Shown in pieces: positions 52,910 through 62,238 of a stretch of 64,000 nt of DNA; position 1 is the first letter of the stretch; every line of letters begins with the position of its first letter. A program made the position numbers and the translations under genes. A model generated the notes under the pieces. The model did no database searches, was not told the DNA's origin, and saw only the letters and a program-made list of their open reading frames with translations. Source of the stretch: Pseudomonas asturiensis (lineage in GTDB: Bacteria > Pseudomonadota > Gammaproteobacteria > Pseudomonadales > Pseudomonadaceae); NCBI RefSeq assembly GCF_900143095.1, contig NZ_FRDA01000015.1, positions 75,839 to 139,838 of the forward strand, read 5' to 3'.

Positions 52910-54292
52910 TCACCCCGGCACCACGGCCCCGGTCGGTTCTTTGCGCAGCAGCCGTGCGGTCTTCCACTCAAAGGCATAGGTCAGCGCCACGGCGGAGCAC
53001 AGCAGGCCCAGCGCCAGTCCCCACCAGACGCCCGGGGCGCCTGCATTGGCGTAAAAACCGAGCAGCCACGCCGCTGGCGCAGCAATCAGCCAGTAGCAGG
53101 CCAGACCAACCAGGAAGGTCGTGCGGGCATCCTTGAGTCCGCGGATCGCCCCCATGGCGATGGTCTGCGTGCCGTCGAAGAACTCGAACCAGGCTGCGAT
53201 GGCCAGCAGGTGTACGGCCATGACCACGATGTCGGCGAACGCCGGGTCGTTGATGTCCAGAAACAGGCCGATGATCTGATGCGGCGCCAGCCAGAACAGC
53301 AAGCCGAACAGCAGCATGACCGTGCCACCAAACCCGATTCCCAAGCGCCCGGCCGTGCGGGCCATCAGCATATTGCCAGCGCCGTAATGATGGCCGATGC
53401 GCATGGTTACGGCGTAGGAAATCCCGACCGGCACCATGAACGCCATGGACACCGTCTGCAGGGCGATCTGGTGCGCAGCCATCTGAATGCTGCCCATGGC
53501 ACCCATGCAGAACGCGGCAAAGGTGAACAGCCCGACCTCGACGGCGTAGGTGCCGCCGATCGGCAGGCCCAGACGCCACAACTCACTCAGATGGCTGCGC
53601 GACAGCCGGGATAAGCCTTTGCGAATGGGGTACGCCGCGTAGGCGGGGTGGCGACCGATGTGCAGCGCCAACGCGAGCGCCATGCAGTTGGTCACGACGG
53701 CCGTCACCAGTCCGATGCCCATCAGCCCCAGATTGGGCAGGCCAAACCACTGATGAATCAGCACGTAATTGAGTGCGTAGTTGGCGACGGCACCGATCAG
53801 GCTGATGATCATGACGGGCCTTGCCCGACCCAGCGCGCTGGTAAAGCCACGCAGGGCCATGAAGCTCAGCAGGCCGGGCAAGGCCAGCGGCAGCGTGATC
53901 AAAAACTGAGCGGCCATGTGCACGTTGGCTTCGGCCTGGCCAAATTGCAGCAGGATGGGTTCCAGGTTCCAGAGAATCAGCGCCGCGACCAGCGCCATGC
54001 CCCACGCCAGCCACAGTCCGGCCTGCGTCAGGCGGGTTGCGCCTTCGGTGTCGCCAGCGCCATGACGGATCGACACCAGCGTACCGACCGCCGCCATCAC
54101 CCCCACGCAGAAGAACGAAATGAAGTTGTAAGTCGCAGCGCCCAGACCGCCGCCCGCCAGGGCTTCAGGGCCGATCTTGCCCATCATCACCGTGTCGGTG
54201 AACACCATCAGCATGTGCGCCATTTGCGAGGCGATCAGCGGCCCGGCCAGGCGCAGGATGATCCAGAGTTCTTTGAGGGCGGGCTGTTGCAT
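52910..54292 (-). CDS. MATE family multidrug/Na efflux pump
   Basis: The 460-residue membrane protein has about 12 segments in two similar halves and typical MATE features: LAGPLIASQMAHMLMVFTDTVMMGKIGPEALAG at the N-terminus and MNLALGLL-like C-terminal helices, with GVMAAVGTLVSIRHGAGD. It exports cationic drugs in exchange for Na or H. It is convergent with the GGDEF-EAL gene and divergent from the LysR gene that starts 156 bases beyond it. Confidence 0.9.
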   Translation of the reverse strand: MQQPALKELWIILRLAGPLIASQMAHMLMVFTDTVMMGKIGPEALAGGGLGAATYNFISFFCVGVMAAVGTLVSIRHGAGDTEGATRLTQAGLWLAWGMALVAALILWNLEPILLQFGQAEANVHMAAQFLITLPLALPGLLSFMALRGFTSALGRARPVMIISLIGAVANYALNYVLIHQWFGLPNLGLMGIGLVTAVVTNCMALALALHIGRHPAYAAYPIRKGLSRLSRSHLSELWRLGLPIGGTYAVEVGLFTFAAFCMGAMGSIQMAAHQIALQTVSMAFMVPVGISYAVTMRIGHHYGAGNMLMARTAGRLGIGFGGTVMLLFGLLFWLAPHQIIGLFLDINDPAFADIVVMAVHLLAIAAWFEFFDGTQTIAMGAIRGLKDARTTFLVGLACYWLIAAPAAWLLGFYANAGAPGVWWGLALGLLCSAVALTYAFEWKTARLLRKEPTGAVVPG

Positions 54293-54448
54293 GATGGCGA
54301 TGCTCTACGGCAGAGGAACTGATTAGCCGCTTATTGTCGGTATTTACGGTCACCACCACAAAGCGATAAATCCGATGCTCAGCATGACTAAAACTCATGC
54401 GAGACTATTTGCAGTACAGTAGTTGCCTGACCCCTCAGGAAACTGCAC

Positions 54449-55369
54449 ATGTCTCGTCGTCTTCCTCCTCTTTATGCGTTGCGCGCGTTCGAAGCTGCGG
54501 CCAGGCACACCTCGTTCACTCGCGCAGCAGAAGAGCTTTCCATCACCCAGAGTGCCGTGAGCCGCCACATCCGCACGTTGGAAGATCACTTTGCCTGCCG
54601 ATTGTTTCAGCGCAACGGGCGCAACCTGCAACTGACCGAGGCGGCGAGGGCTTTGCTGCCTGGCGTGCGGGACGGGTTTCTGGCGCTGGAGCGAGCGTGC
54701 AGTACGTTGCAGACCGAGGAAGGCATTCTGCGCATGAAAGCGCCGTCCACCCTGACCATGCGCTGGCTGTTGGCGCGGCTCAGTCGTTTTCGTCACCTGC
54801 AGGTGGGTAACGAAGTGCAGTTGACCAGCGCATGGATGGACATTGATGCGGTGGACTTTGCGCAGGAGCCGTTCGACTGCGCGATCCTGCTCAGCCATGG
54901 TCATTTTCCGGTCGACTGGGAAGCCACGCTGCTGTTTCCGGAATGGCTGATCCCCGTGGGTGCTCCGACCTTGCTGAAGGATCCGCCGTGGAGCGTCGAG
55001 CGGCTGGCCAACGCTGAATTGTTGCACCCAACGCCAGACCGTCGCGACTGGCGCACCTGGCTCAACCGCATGGGACTGGCCGACAAGGTCTCGCTCAAGG
55101 GCGGCCAGGTGTTCGACACGCTTGAGCTGGGAATGATTGCGGCAGCACGTGGCTATGGCGTGTCGATGGGTGATTTGTTGATGGTTGCCGAAGACGTGGC
55201 GCAGTCCCGGTTGAGTCTGCCATGGCGCACGGCGGTGGCCAGTGGGGAAAACTACTATTTGGTCTGGCCGCGTACAAGGCCCGGTGTAGAGCGGTTGCGG
55301 CGTTTGAGCGACTTTCTGCAGGCAGAAGTGAAGGCGATGGAATTGCCATTAGTTGAAATTTTGCACTAA
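54449..55369 (+). CDS. LysR family regulator, GcvA-like
   Basis: The 306-residue protein has a LysR winged helix (LYALRAFEAAARHTSFTRAAEELSITQSAVSRHIRTLE) and a GcvA-subgroup effector domain. The N-terminal PPLYALRAFEAAARHTSFT is the typical GcvA-type signature. It is divergent from the MATE pump and could control it, though this is only suggested by position. Ligand unknown. Confidence 0.88.
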   Translation: MSRRLPPLYALRAFEAAARHTSFTRAAEELSITQSAVSRHIRTLEDHFACRLFQRNGRNLQLTEAARALLPGVRDGFLALERACSTLQTEEGILRMKAPSTLTMRWLLARLSRFRHLQVGNEVQLTSAWMDIDAVDFAQEPFDCAILLSHGHFPVDWEATLLFPEWLIPVGAPTLLKDPPWSVERLANAELLHPTPDRRDWRTWLNRMGLADKVSLKGGQVFDTLELGMIAAARGYGVSMGDLLMVAEDVAQSRLSLPWRTAVASGENYYLVWPRTRPGVERLRRLSDFLQAEVKAMELPLVEILH

Positions 55370-55550
55370 TACGTCGCGCATAATGTGAAAATGCCATCTT
55401 TGCGAAAGTCCATGCGCGGTACTCAAGTATCGTTGTTGTTGGCCGAAGCTCTGCTTAAGAACCGTTTTTTTCAAACGGTACAACCTCTAACTAACGTTTG
55501 CTGAATGATGAGCCACGGATCTGGTGTGAGTCATTTGGCATGGAGCCCCT

Positions 55551-57527
55551 ATGTCAAAGCCCCGTACCCGAATTGCTACGCAACTCGGTATCGCCCTGGC
55601 TGTGATCCTGGCCGTCGTCATCAGTGGCAGTACGCTGTTCGCGTTGAGGTCTCTGGACGCATCTAACCTGGTCATCCGCGAAGAGCACATGTCCAGTGAG
55701 GCAAGACTGCTTGCCGATCAGCTCAACACGTTTCACAGCACCCTGCGCGACAGCACTCAGCGCTTGAGCGGGCTGTTCGAAAAACGCTTCTCCGAGGGCC
55801 TGACGCTGCAGGCCGACAAGCCCGTCACTGTCGCCGGCGCCCAGACCCCGGGTCTGTTCCTGCGTGATACGGCGCTTAATAACGACTTTACCGAAGTGGA
55901 CGAGTTCCGTCGGCTTACAGCGGGCGTGGCAACTATTTTCGTGCGCAGCGGTGATGACTTCATCCGCATCAGCACCTCGCTGAGCAAACAGGACGGCACA
56001 CGCGCCATCGGCACGATGCTTGATCGCAAGGCTCCCGCTTATGAGCGCCTGATGTCCGGCCAGGGCTATGTAGGCAAAGCGGTGTTGTTCGATCGCTACT
56101 ACATGACCCAGTACAGCCCGGTTCGCGACAGCAGTGGCAAGATCATTGCGGCGCTGTTTGTCGGCTTTGACTACACCGATGCGCAGAAAACCCAGTTCGA
56201 CAACCTGAAAAGCTTCCGCATCGGCACCACGGGTTCGCTGGCGCTGCTGGATGACAAGGGCACCTGGCTGGTCCCGCCTGCCGGCATCCAGTCGCCTGAA
56301 GATGCCGCCAAGGCAGTCGCCGATCTCGCCAGCAAACCGGGCAAGGCCCAGTTCTGGAATGACGACAAACAGGATTTCTACAGCGTTGGCCAGCCCTTCG
56401 CGGGCGGTCCATGGACCGTCATTGCCAGCATGCCCCGCAGCGAAATCAGCGCAGTGACCTGGGACGTCGGCACGCAACTGGCCATTGGCAGCCTGCTGGC
56501 CATGCTCATCGCCGTTATCAGCGCAATCTGGCTGCTGCGCAGCAAGCTGCGTCCGCTGTCCGAACTGGTACGTCAGGCCGATGAACTGGGTGCGGGCAAC
56601 CTGAGCGTGCGTCTGAACATCACCAGCAACGACGAAATCGGTCAGTTGTCGGGCAGCTTCAACAAGATGAGCGAAGCGCTCTCCTCAATGGTGTCGCACA
56701 TCCGCACCGCCGCGCAGGAAGTCAGCACCCGCGCTCACGCCTTGTCCGGCCTGTCCGGCGGCGCTTACGAAGGGATGGAGCAGCAGTCCGGCGAGATCAC
56801 CAGCATGGCGGGCGCGGTTGAAGAATTCAGCGCAACGTCGATGAACATCGCCGACAACATGGGCAACACCGAGCGACTGGCGCAGGACAACGCGCAACAG
56901 ACTCGCATCGGCCGTACCTCCATGGAAGAAGCGTCCTCGTCGCTGCAGCAGATCGCCACGTCGCTGAGCAGCACCGCGACCGTGATCGACACCCTGGGCC
57001 AGCGCTCGCAGGAAATCGGCAGCATCGTCGGCGTGATTACGTCGATTGCCGATCAGACCAACCTGCTGGCCCTCAACGCCGCCATTGAGGCCGCACGCGC
57101 CGGTGAACAAGGTCGCGGTTTCGCCGTGGTTGCCGACGAAGTCCGCAGCCTGGCCTCGCGCACCCGCAAGGCCACCGACGAAATCTCCGGCATGATCGCC
57201 AGCATCCAGCAGGAAACCGGCAACGCCATCAGCACCATGCAACAAGGCAACGTGCTGATGCAGGAAGGGCTGTCGCTCAACGCCAAAGTGGCCTCGGCCC
57301 TGGCCCAGATCGACGAACAAAGCCGCTCCGCCGGCCACCAGTTCGCGGCCATCACCACCGCGACTCAAGAGCAGAGCAGCACCGCCACCATGCTCAGCAG
57401 CAACCTGCAAAGCATCGCCATGGCCAACAGCGAACAGCGCGAAGTGGTCTCCAATCTGGCTATTACGGCTGAAGAGCTGAACTCGCTGGCGGCAGAATTG
57501 CGCACGGAGGTTGATCGGTTTCGGTGA
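55551..57527 (+). CDS. Methyl-accepting chemotaxis protein with Cache ligand domain
   Basis: The 658-residue receptor has a membrane helix at about residues 10-33, a periplasmic Cache 3/Cache 2 type region (LRDTALNNDFTEVDEFRRLTAGVATIFVRSGDDFIRISTSL to about 300), a second helix near 305-327, HAMP, and a long signalling domain. The hairpin tip is ADQTNLLALNAAIEAARAGEQGRGFAVVADEVRSLASR. It has no C-terminal pentapeptide tether for CheR. Ligand unknown. The terminator at 57554 follows. Confidence 0.93.
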   Translation: MSKPRTRIATQLGIALAVILAVVISGSTLFALRSLDASNLVIREEHMSSEARLLADQLNTFHSTLRDSTQRLSGLFEKRFSEGLTLQADKPVTVAGAQTPGLFLRDTALNNDFTEVDEFRRLTAGVATIFVRSGDDFIRISTSLSKQDGTRAIGTMLDRKAPAYERLMSGQGYVGKAVLFDRYYMTQYSPVRDSSGKIIAALFVGFDYTDAQKTQFDNLKSFRIGTTGSLALLDDKGTWLVPPAGIQSPEDAAKAVADLASKPGKAQFWNDDKQDFYSVGQPFAGGPWTVIASMPRSEISAVTWDVGTQLAIGSLLAMLIAVISAIWLLRSKLRPLSELVRQADELGAGNLSVRLNITSNDEIGQLSGSFNKMSEALSSMVSHIRTAAQEVSTRAHALSGLSGGAYEGMEQQSGEITSMAGAVEEFSATSMNIADNMGNTERLAQDNAQQTRIGRTSMEEASSSLQQIATSLSSTATVIDTLGQRSQEIGSIVGVITSIADQTNLLALNAAIEAARAGEQGRGFAVVADEVRSLASRTRKATDEISGMIASIQQETGNAISTMQQGNVLMQEGLSLNAKVASALAQIDEQSRSAGHQFAAITTATQEQSSTATMLSSNLQSIAMANSEQREVVSNLAITAEELNSLAAELRTEVDRFR

Positions 57528-57553
57528 GGGGTCGCTTGCTTTAATTCTGATGC

Positions 57554-57588
57554 GACCATGCCGGTGGTATTTGCTGGCATGGTCTTTT
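57554..57588 (+). terminator. Rho-independent terminator after the chemoreceptor gene
   Basis: GACCATGCC and GGCATGGTC form a perfect 9-bp stem with a 13-base loop, followed by TTTT. Confidence 0.8.
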
Positions 57589-57706
57589 CGGATTTGAAGG
57601 CGCAATGCTCGGGGATTCAGGGGGATAAGCAATATCAGTCGTTTGCGCCGGTGACCTTGTCCACATACTGCTCCATGAACCAGTCGCACGCGCAAAGACG
57701 CGCAAC

Positions 57707-57970
57707 CTAGGCATCGGTAGCAAGCCGCTTGACCGTGATGATCTGGCCCACTGTCACCTTGCGCCGAGGTTTGGCCTTGGCGACGACTCGACTCGCACCG
57801 TCCGCCTTCGTCTCAACCACGTTCGAGCCCTGAACCCTCAAGACACTGTGTCCAGCGGCCAGTGCGCGGACATAGGCAGCAAAGGTCGCCCCCGCAGCCA
57901 GTTCGGGAATATGAGCCTCAAGATTCTGGATGGCTTTTTCCGAGAGCTCGGTTGTTTTGACGTCAGTCAT
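57707..57970 (-). CDS. Small hypothetical protein
   Basis: The 87-residue acidic-then-basic protein begins MTDVKTTELSEKAIQNLEAH and ends AKPRRKVTVGQIITVKRLATDA; the C-terminal part is rich in lysine and arginine. No family was recognised. After its amber stop the frame continues for 23 more sense codons ending at 57638 (ARLCACDWFMEQYVDKV is part of that). This may be a broken downstream gene or an in-frame stop. It lies between the chemoreceptor gene and the comM fragment. Confidence 0.55.
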   Translation of the reverse strand: MTDVKTTELSEKAIQNLEAHIPELAAGATFAAYVRALAAGHSVLRVQGSNVVETKADGASRVVAKAKPRRKVTVGQIITVKRLATDA

Positions 57971-58095
57971 GATGATCCCCAGCTTTCGTTGCGAAGCAAC
58001 AAACAGGCTTCTTGTGTGTAGTCTAGATGTAAGCCTGTCCTCTCAGCAGATGTTGCGAGTGCTTTCATCTGTAGAGCAGATGATTCCATGCCTTC

Positions 58096-58748
58096 TCACC
58101 CACTCGCAGGCCGATACTGCAACGCCTCTGCCAAATGACTGCGATTGATCGTCTCTGACTGCTCCAGGTCCGCCAGGGTTCGCGCCACCTTCAGCAGCCG
58201 ATGCGCCGAGCGCAGCGATAGCGTCAAGCGCTCGCATGCCGTTTCCAGCCAGGTCTCATCAGCACTCGACAGCGCGCAATGCTGGCGCAGGGCAGGAAGG
58301 TCGAGGAAAGCGTTGGCGCAGCCCTGGCGACGATTCTGTCGGTCGCGGGCCTGCGCAACGACGGCAGCCGCGCTGGCTGTGGTGTCGCCGGTAGACGGGC
58401 CGGGATTGAGTGAGGTGGTTTCACGCGCAACGGTCAGGTGCAGGTCGATGCGGTCCAGCAGCGGGCCGGACAGTTTGTTTCGGTAGCGCTGCACCTGTTC
58501 GGTGGAGCAGCGGCAGCGACCGGTGGGTTCACCCAGATAACCGCATGGACACGGGTTCATCGCCGCGACCAACTGAAAACGCGCAGGAAACCGCACCCGA
58601 TCCCGCGCGCGGGAAATCACGATATGCCCCGACTCCAGTGGCTCGCGCAGGACCTCCAGCACGCGACGGTCGAACTCCGGCAACTCATCCAGAAACAAAA
58701 CTCCATGATGCGCCAGGGTGATCTCACCCGGCTGCGGACGACTGCCAC
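58096..58748 (-). pseudogene. comM: comM (yifB), 3' part, truncated by transposon insertion
   Basis: The fragment encodes about 216 residues, the C-terminal part of the roughly 500-residue ComM/YifB AAA+ protein. It reads on the reverse strand SRPQPGEITLAHHGVLFLDELPEFDRR (Walker B region), ARFQLVAAMNPCPCGYLGEP and LSGPLLDRIDLHLTV, and ends at 58096 with the Mg-chelatase C-terminal domain. It lacks the N-terminal 280 or so residues and Walker A, which should lie beyond the transposon. ComM is a branch-migration helicase used in natural transformation. Reading frame is intact up to the junction, so the break is recent or selected against decay. Confidence 0.93.
58744..58748. other. Probable 5-bp target-site duplication copy
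   Basis: GCCAC (comM orientation GTGGC) directly borders the element. Tn7-family elements make 5-bp duplications. The second copy lies outside the window, so this is untested. Confidence 0.5.
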
Positions 58749-58802
58749 TGTAATTTCTGACGTTAAATGCAAGTATGAGTCAGTTTCCAGCGGAAGACGA
58801 AA

Positions 58803-59462
58803 ATGAACCTCAAATTGGACGCTCCCATTCGTGAAATAGGCATAAGCACACGTAGCGTGACAGGCGTGATGCCCTCTCTTGGCAGATACGAATCATCGCT
58901 AGAGAGGGACTTGATGGAGATCCTTAGGTTTGATCTTCGCATTGAAGGATTCGTTGCCCAGCCGTTAGCTGTCGAATACATAGATTCTACTGGCCGGAAG
59001 CGTAGCTATACGCCCGACGGACTAATTCGCTTCAAAGCGGCGCCCTACCAGATAGAACCAGTCCTATTCGAGGTCAAGTTTCGCGAGGATTTTCGCAAGA
59101 ACTGGAGAACACTGGCCCCTAAGTTCCGAGCCGCGAAAAATTACTGCAAGGCCCTAGGGTGGCGGTTTGAGGTGTTCACAGAGCGGGAGATTCGGACGCC
59201 CTACCTCGCCAACGTAAAGTTCCTATGGCCGTATCTCGCTAGGGAGCCGTCTGCCGATGCGAAGGCTCTCATTTTGAAGACGCTGTGGGACCTGGATGAG
59301 GCCGATCCGGATTTGCTGCTGTGCGCCCTTTGCTACAACCTAACCAATCGCGCGCGAATGATCCCTGCAGTCTGGCATTTGATCGCGAATGGTGCGATTG
59401 GGTGCGATTTGGATCACCCCTTAACTATGCGCTCCCCAATCTGGGCCGCACAGGACTGCTGA
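58803..59462 (+). CDS. tnsA: Tn7-like transposase subunit TnsA (endonuclease)
   Basis: The 219-residue protein has the PD-(D/E)xK restriction-like active site: Glu34 in YESSLERD, Asp72 in YTPDGL and Glu90-Val-Lys92 in LFEVKF. In Tn7, TnsA cuts the 5' ends of the element, allowing cut-and-paste movement. It is shorter than Tn7 TnsA (about 270 residues), in line with the TniC proteins of Tn6022. GGAAGA lies 6 bases before the ATG. Only 54 bases separate it from the element end, as TnsA lies next to the right end in Tn7. tnsB follows after 1 base. Confidence 0.93.
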   Translation: MNLKLDAPIREIGISTRSVTGVMPSLGRYESSLERDLMEILRFDLRIEGFVAQPLAVEYIDSTGRKRSYTPDGLIRFKAAPYQIEPVLFEVKFREDFRKNWRTLAPKFRAAKNYCKALGWRFEVFTEREIRTPYLANVKFLWPYLAREPSADAKALILKTLWDLDEADPDLLLCALCYNLTNRARMIPAVWHLIANGAIGCDLDHPLTMRSPIWAAQDC

Positions 59463-59463
59463 T

Positions 59464-61335
59464 ATGAAAACAATTCGCCCCGGACAGATGGTCTATTGGA
59501 AGAATCAGCCAGCAGTCGTGCTCGAGTTGAAGGGGTTCTCCGATGCCATTTTGCGCACAATGGATGGAGGCCACACTGAGGTTGCTAATGTCACCGATTT
59601 AACAATCGGCCCTGTCTCAGCTGAGCCTTCTAAAAGACTACATGTGATGGCGAAAGATAAAGAGTGGGACAAGGCTGTCGAGCGCTATGAGTTAATTCGT
59701 CCACTTCTTGGGCTATCAGGTCGCGAGACTCGAGATGTACAACGAGTCGCGGATGATGCCGGAAAGAGCCTGACGACGGTGTATCGCTGGGTTAGCCGTT
59801 TTGAGGAGACAGGACTAGTTTCTTCTCTCTTGAGAACACCACGTGCTGATAAAGGCGGGCAACGTCTAGATGAAGAGGTCGAACAGATCATCGCCCTACA
59901 AATTCACAGTTATTACTTGAAACAAGAGCGGCCGTCTGTACTCAAGCTTTACAGGCGTATCAAACACGAGTGCCAAGAAGTGGACTTAGTGCCGCCACAT
60001 AAGAACACTGTGTATGCGAGAGCATATGAAATCGATCAGCGTGAACTTCTACGTAAGCGCTACAGCCCCCGCACCGCACGAGAAAAATTTGAGCCGCTCC
60101 GGGGTAGTTTTCCTGGTGCGAATTATCCAAATGCAGTTGTTCAAATAGATCATACCAAGGTAGATGTGATCGTCGTTGATGAAGAGCATAGACTCCCCAT
60201 AGGGCGCCCATATCTGACCATCGCCATTGATGTCACCACAAAAATGGTCAGTGGTTTTCGAATGACGCTGGATCCGCCAGGCGCATCGTCTGCAGGATTG
60301 TGTATTGCACATGCGGTTATTCGTAAAGAGCACTGGCTAGCTAAGCGAGACATCCAATCTGAATGGCCTTTCTATGGAAAGATGAACAAAATACACGTAG
60401 ACAATGCTAAAGAGTTTCGCGGAAGCATGCTAACTCGCGCATGTCAACAACATGGAATAATTTTAGAGTTCAGACCAAAAGGCCAGCCTAACTATGGGCC
60501 TCACGTTGAACGGGCATTTCGAACCTTCATGGGAGAATGCCAAAGTTTACCTGGCACTACATTCTCCAATGTTCAAGCTAAGTTCGATTACGACTCTGAA
60601 GGCCATGCTTGCATGACGCTTAGCGAGCTAGAGCAGTGGTTCACTGTATTTATTGTGTACTGTTATCATCATCGTGCGCACAAAGGTATAAATGAAGTCC
60701 CTCCGATCAAGCTGTATCATCAGTTTGTGCATGGTTCGGACGTTCAACCAGGGGTGGGGTTACCTGCACCAATCGAGGATGAAGAGAGCTTTCGACTTGA
60801 CTTCACTCCATACGTCGAACGAACAGTGCAGCGGCAGGGGGTGGTTATTGACGGCATTCATTATTATTCACCGATTCTCCGTCGCTGGGTAGCAGCTAAA
60901 AACTCCGATGGCCCTAAGTCTAGGGCCTTTATTTTTGCCCGGGACCCTCGTGATATCAGTGTAGTTTATTTCCTAGATCCGGATACCTTAACGTATAGCC
61001 CAGTTCCATATTTAAATAATACACGGCCGGCAATTAGCTTATGGGAGTTAAGGGCAGCTACAGCGAGATTGAGAGAAGACCCTTTAAATCACGTCGATGA
61101 GAACATGATTTTCCAAGGTATCCAAAAAATGCGCGAAATCGAAGAAGCAGCAGTGCAAAAGACACGCCTTGCTCGGCAGCAACGCGCTACTGAAAAGCGT
61201 AAAAGACGTATGGTCGAAAGGCGTAACGGGTGGGGGGGAATACACACTATAGGCTCCGTAGCCGTAGTCCCTGACGATTCATCAATCACCTGGGACGATG
61301 ATATTCAACCTTTCAACGATATTCAGTTGATCTAG
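59464..61335 (+). CDS. tnsB: Tn7-like DDE transposase TnsB
   Basis: The 623-residue protein has an N-terminal helical DNA-binding region (DVQRVADDAGKSLTTVYRWVSRFEETG) and an rve/integrase core with catalytic Asp229 (VVQIDHTKVD), Asp313 (IHVDNAKEFRG) and Glu349 (GPHVERAFRTFMGE), a D-35-E spacing. It cuts and joins the 3' ends and binds both element ends. The C-terminal 100 residues are basic and should contact TnsC. It is the TniA-type protein of comM elements. tnsC follows after 9 bases. Confidence 0.95.
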   Translation: MKTIRPGQMVYWKNQPAVVLELKGFSDAILRTMDGGHTEVANVTDLTIGPVSAEPSKRLHVMAKDKEWDKAVERYELIRPLLGLSGRETRDVQRVADDAGKSLTTVYRWVSRFEETGLVSSLLRTPRADKGGQRLDEEVEQIIALQIHSYYLKQERPSVLKLYRRIKHECQEVDLVPPHKNTVYARAYEIDQRELLRKRYSPRTAREKFEPLRGSFPGANYPNAVVQIDHTKVDVIVVDEEHRLPIGRPYLTIAIDVTTKMVSGFRMTLDPPGASSAGLCIAHAVIRKEHWLAKRDIQSEWPFYGKMNKIHVDNAKEFRGSMLTRACQQHGIILEFRPKGQPNYGPHVERAFRTFMGECQSLPGTTFSNVQAKFDYDSEGHACMTLSELEQWFTVFIVYCYHHRAHKGINEVPPIKLYHQFVHGSDVQPGVGLPAPIEDEESFRLDFTPYVERTVQRQGVVIDGIHYYSPILRRWVAAKNSDGPKSRAFIFARDPRDISVVYFLDPDTLTYSPVPYLNNTRPAISLWELRAATARLREDPLNHVDENMIFQGIQKMREIEEAAVQKTRLARQQRATEKRKRRMVERRNGWGGIHTIGSVAVVPDDSSITWDDDIQPFNDIQLI

Positions 61336-61344
61336 GAGATTTCC

Positions 61345-62235
61345 GTGTCTAGTTATGAGCATCTGCACCCGGTGACAGCTGAAATCTTGGAACTGGATCC
61401 CGAAGCCAGAATCCATTGGCTAAAAAAACTACGATGGATAGGCTATCCCCGTGCTCAAGAAATTATCGGGAAGTTAGAGGACCTTGTTAGTCATCCCCGA
61501 GAACCACGCATGCCAAATATGTTGCTTATAGGTGGAACTAATAACGGAAAAACTCGGCTGATCCGGAGTTTTGCTCAGCGGCACTTGGCTGATGAGAATG
61601 TGGAAGGTGAACATATTATCGCACCTGTATTATATACCCAGGCCCCTCCCACGCCTAATGAAGCAGGGTTTTACTCCGAAATTTTGAGTTCGCTATTCGA
61701 AAGAGTTCCAACCTCTTCAACTGATGCCAAGAGGGCCCGTGTTATTCAAGTTCTGAGAGGTGTTAAATTAAAGGTGCTGATTATTGACGAGCTCCATAAT
61801 ATATTGGCTGGGGCCTCTGTCAAGCAACAGCAATTTCTGAACATGATTAAGTATCTCGGCAACGAATTACAGATATCTATTGTTGGATGCGGTACAGGAG
61901 ACCTATTACGAGCGGTCAGCATAGACCCCCAAATTCAAAATCGCTTCATTCCTGAAATCCTCCCGAAATGGCAGATGAACAAGGAGTACCGGCAGCTGCT
62001 CATGTCATTCGAGCGAGTAATGCCGCTTCAAAAGCCATCGGGATTACATGAGCCACAGCTTGCTGCCAAAACTCTGGCCATGAGCGAGGGCACCATTGGG
62101 GAGCTCTCCACGCTACTTAATTTGGCAAGCATTCACGCCATCCGCGGAGGACAAGAGAAAATAACAGCGGAGATATTGAATGTGTGCGGCTACGTGTCTC
62201 CAAGTGAACGTACTAAGCAGGCTGCACGAGTGTGA
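61345..62235 (+). CDS. tnsC: AAA+ transposition regulator TnsC (TniB type)
   Basis: The 296-residue ATPase has Walker A GGTNNGKT at 63-70 and Walker B VLIIDELHN with Asp148 and Glu149. It is shorter than Tn7 TnsC (about 550 residues) and resembles TniB and the TnsC of small Tn7-like elements. It forms filaments on target DNA and links the TniQ-bound site to TnsAB. The start is a GTG at 61345 with AGGAGAT 5 bases upstream. tniQ follows after 3 bases. Confidence 0.94.
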   Translation: MSSYEHLHPVTAEILELDPEARIHWLKKLRWIGYPRAQEIIGKLEDLVSHPREPRMPNMLLIGGTNNGKTRLIRSFAQRHLADENVEGEHIIAPVLYTQAPPTPNEAGFYSEILSSLFERVPTSSTDAKRARVIQVLRGVKLKVLIIDELHNILAGASVKQQQFLNMIKYLGNELQISIVGCGTGDLLRAVSIDPQIQNRFIPEILPKWQMNKEYRQLLMSFERVMPLQKPSGLHEPQLAAKTLAMSEGTIGELSTLLNLASIHAIRGGQEKITAEILNVCGYVSPSERTKQAARV

Positions 62236-62238
62236 TAT

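Noticed and set aside
56685..57695. 336-residue minus-strand frame opposite the chemoreceptor
   Set aside because: Antisense shadow; periodic Gly/Ala/His content mirrors the coiled-coil repeat of the receptor.
60148..60510. Retroviral-type integrase or IS481 transposase as an alternative for tnsB
   Set aside because: The DDE core alone could fit, but the adjoining TnsA endonuclease, TniB-type ATPase and TniQ make a Tn7-like set certain.
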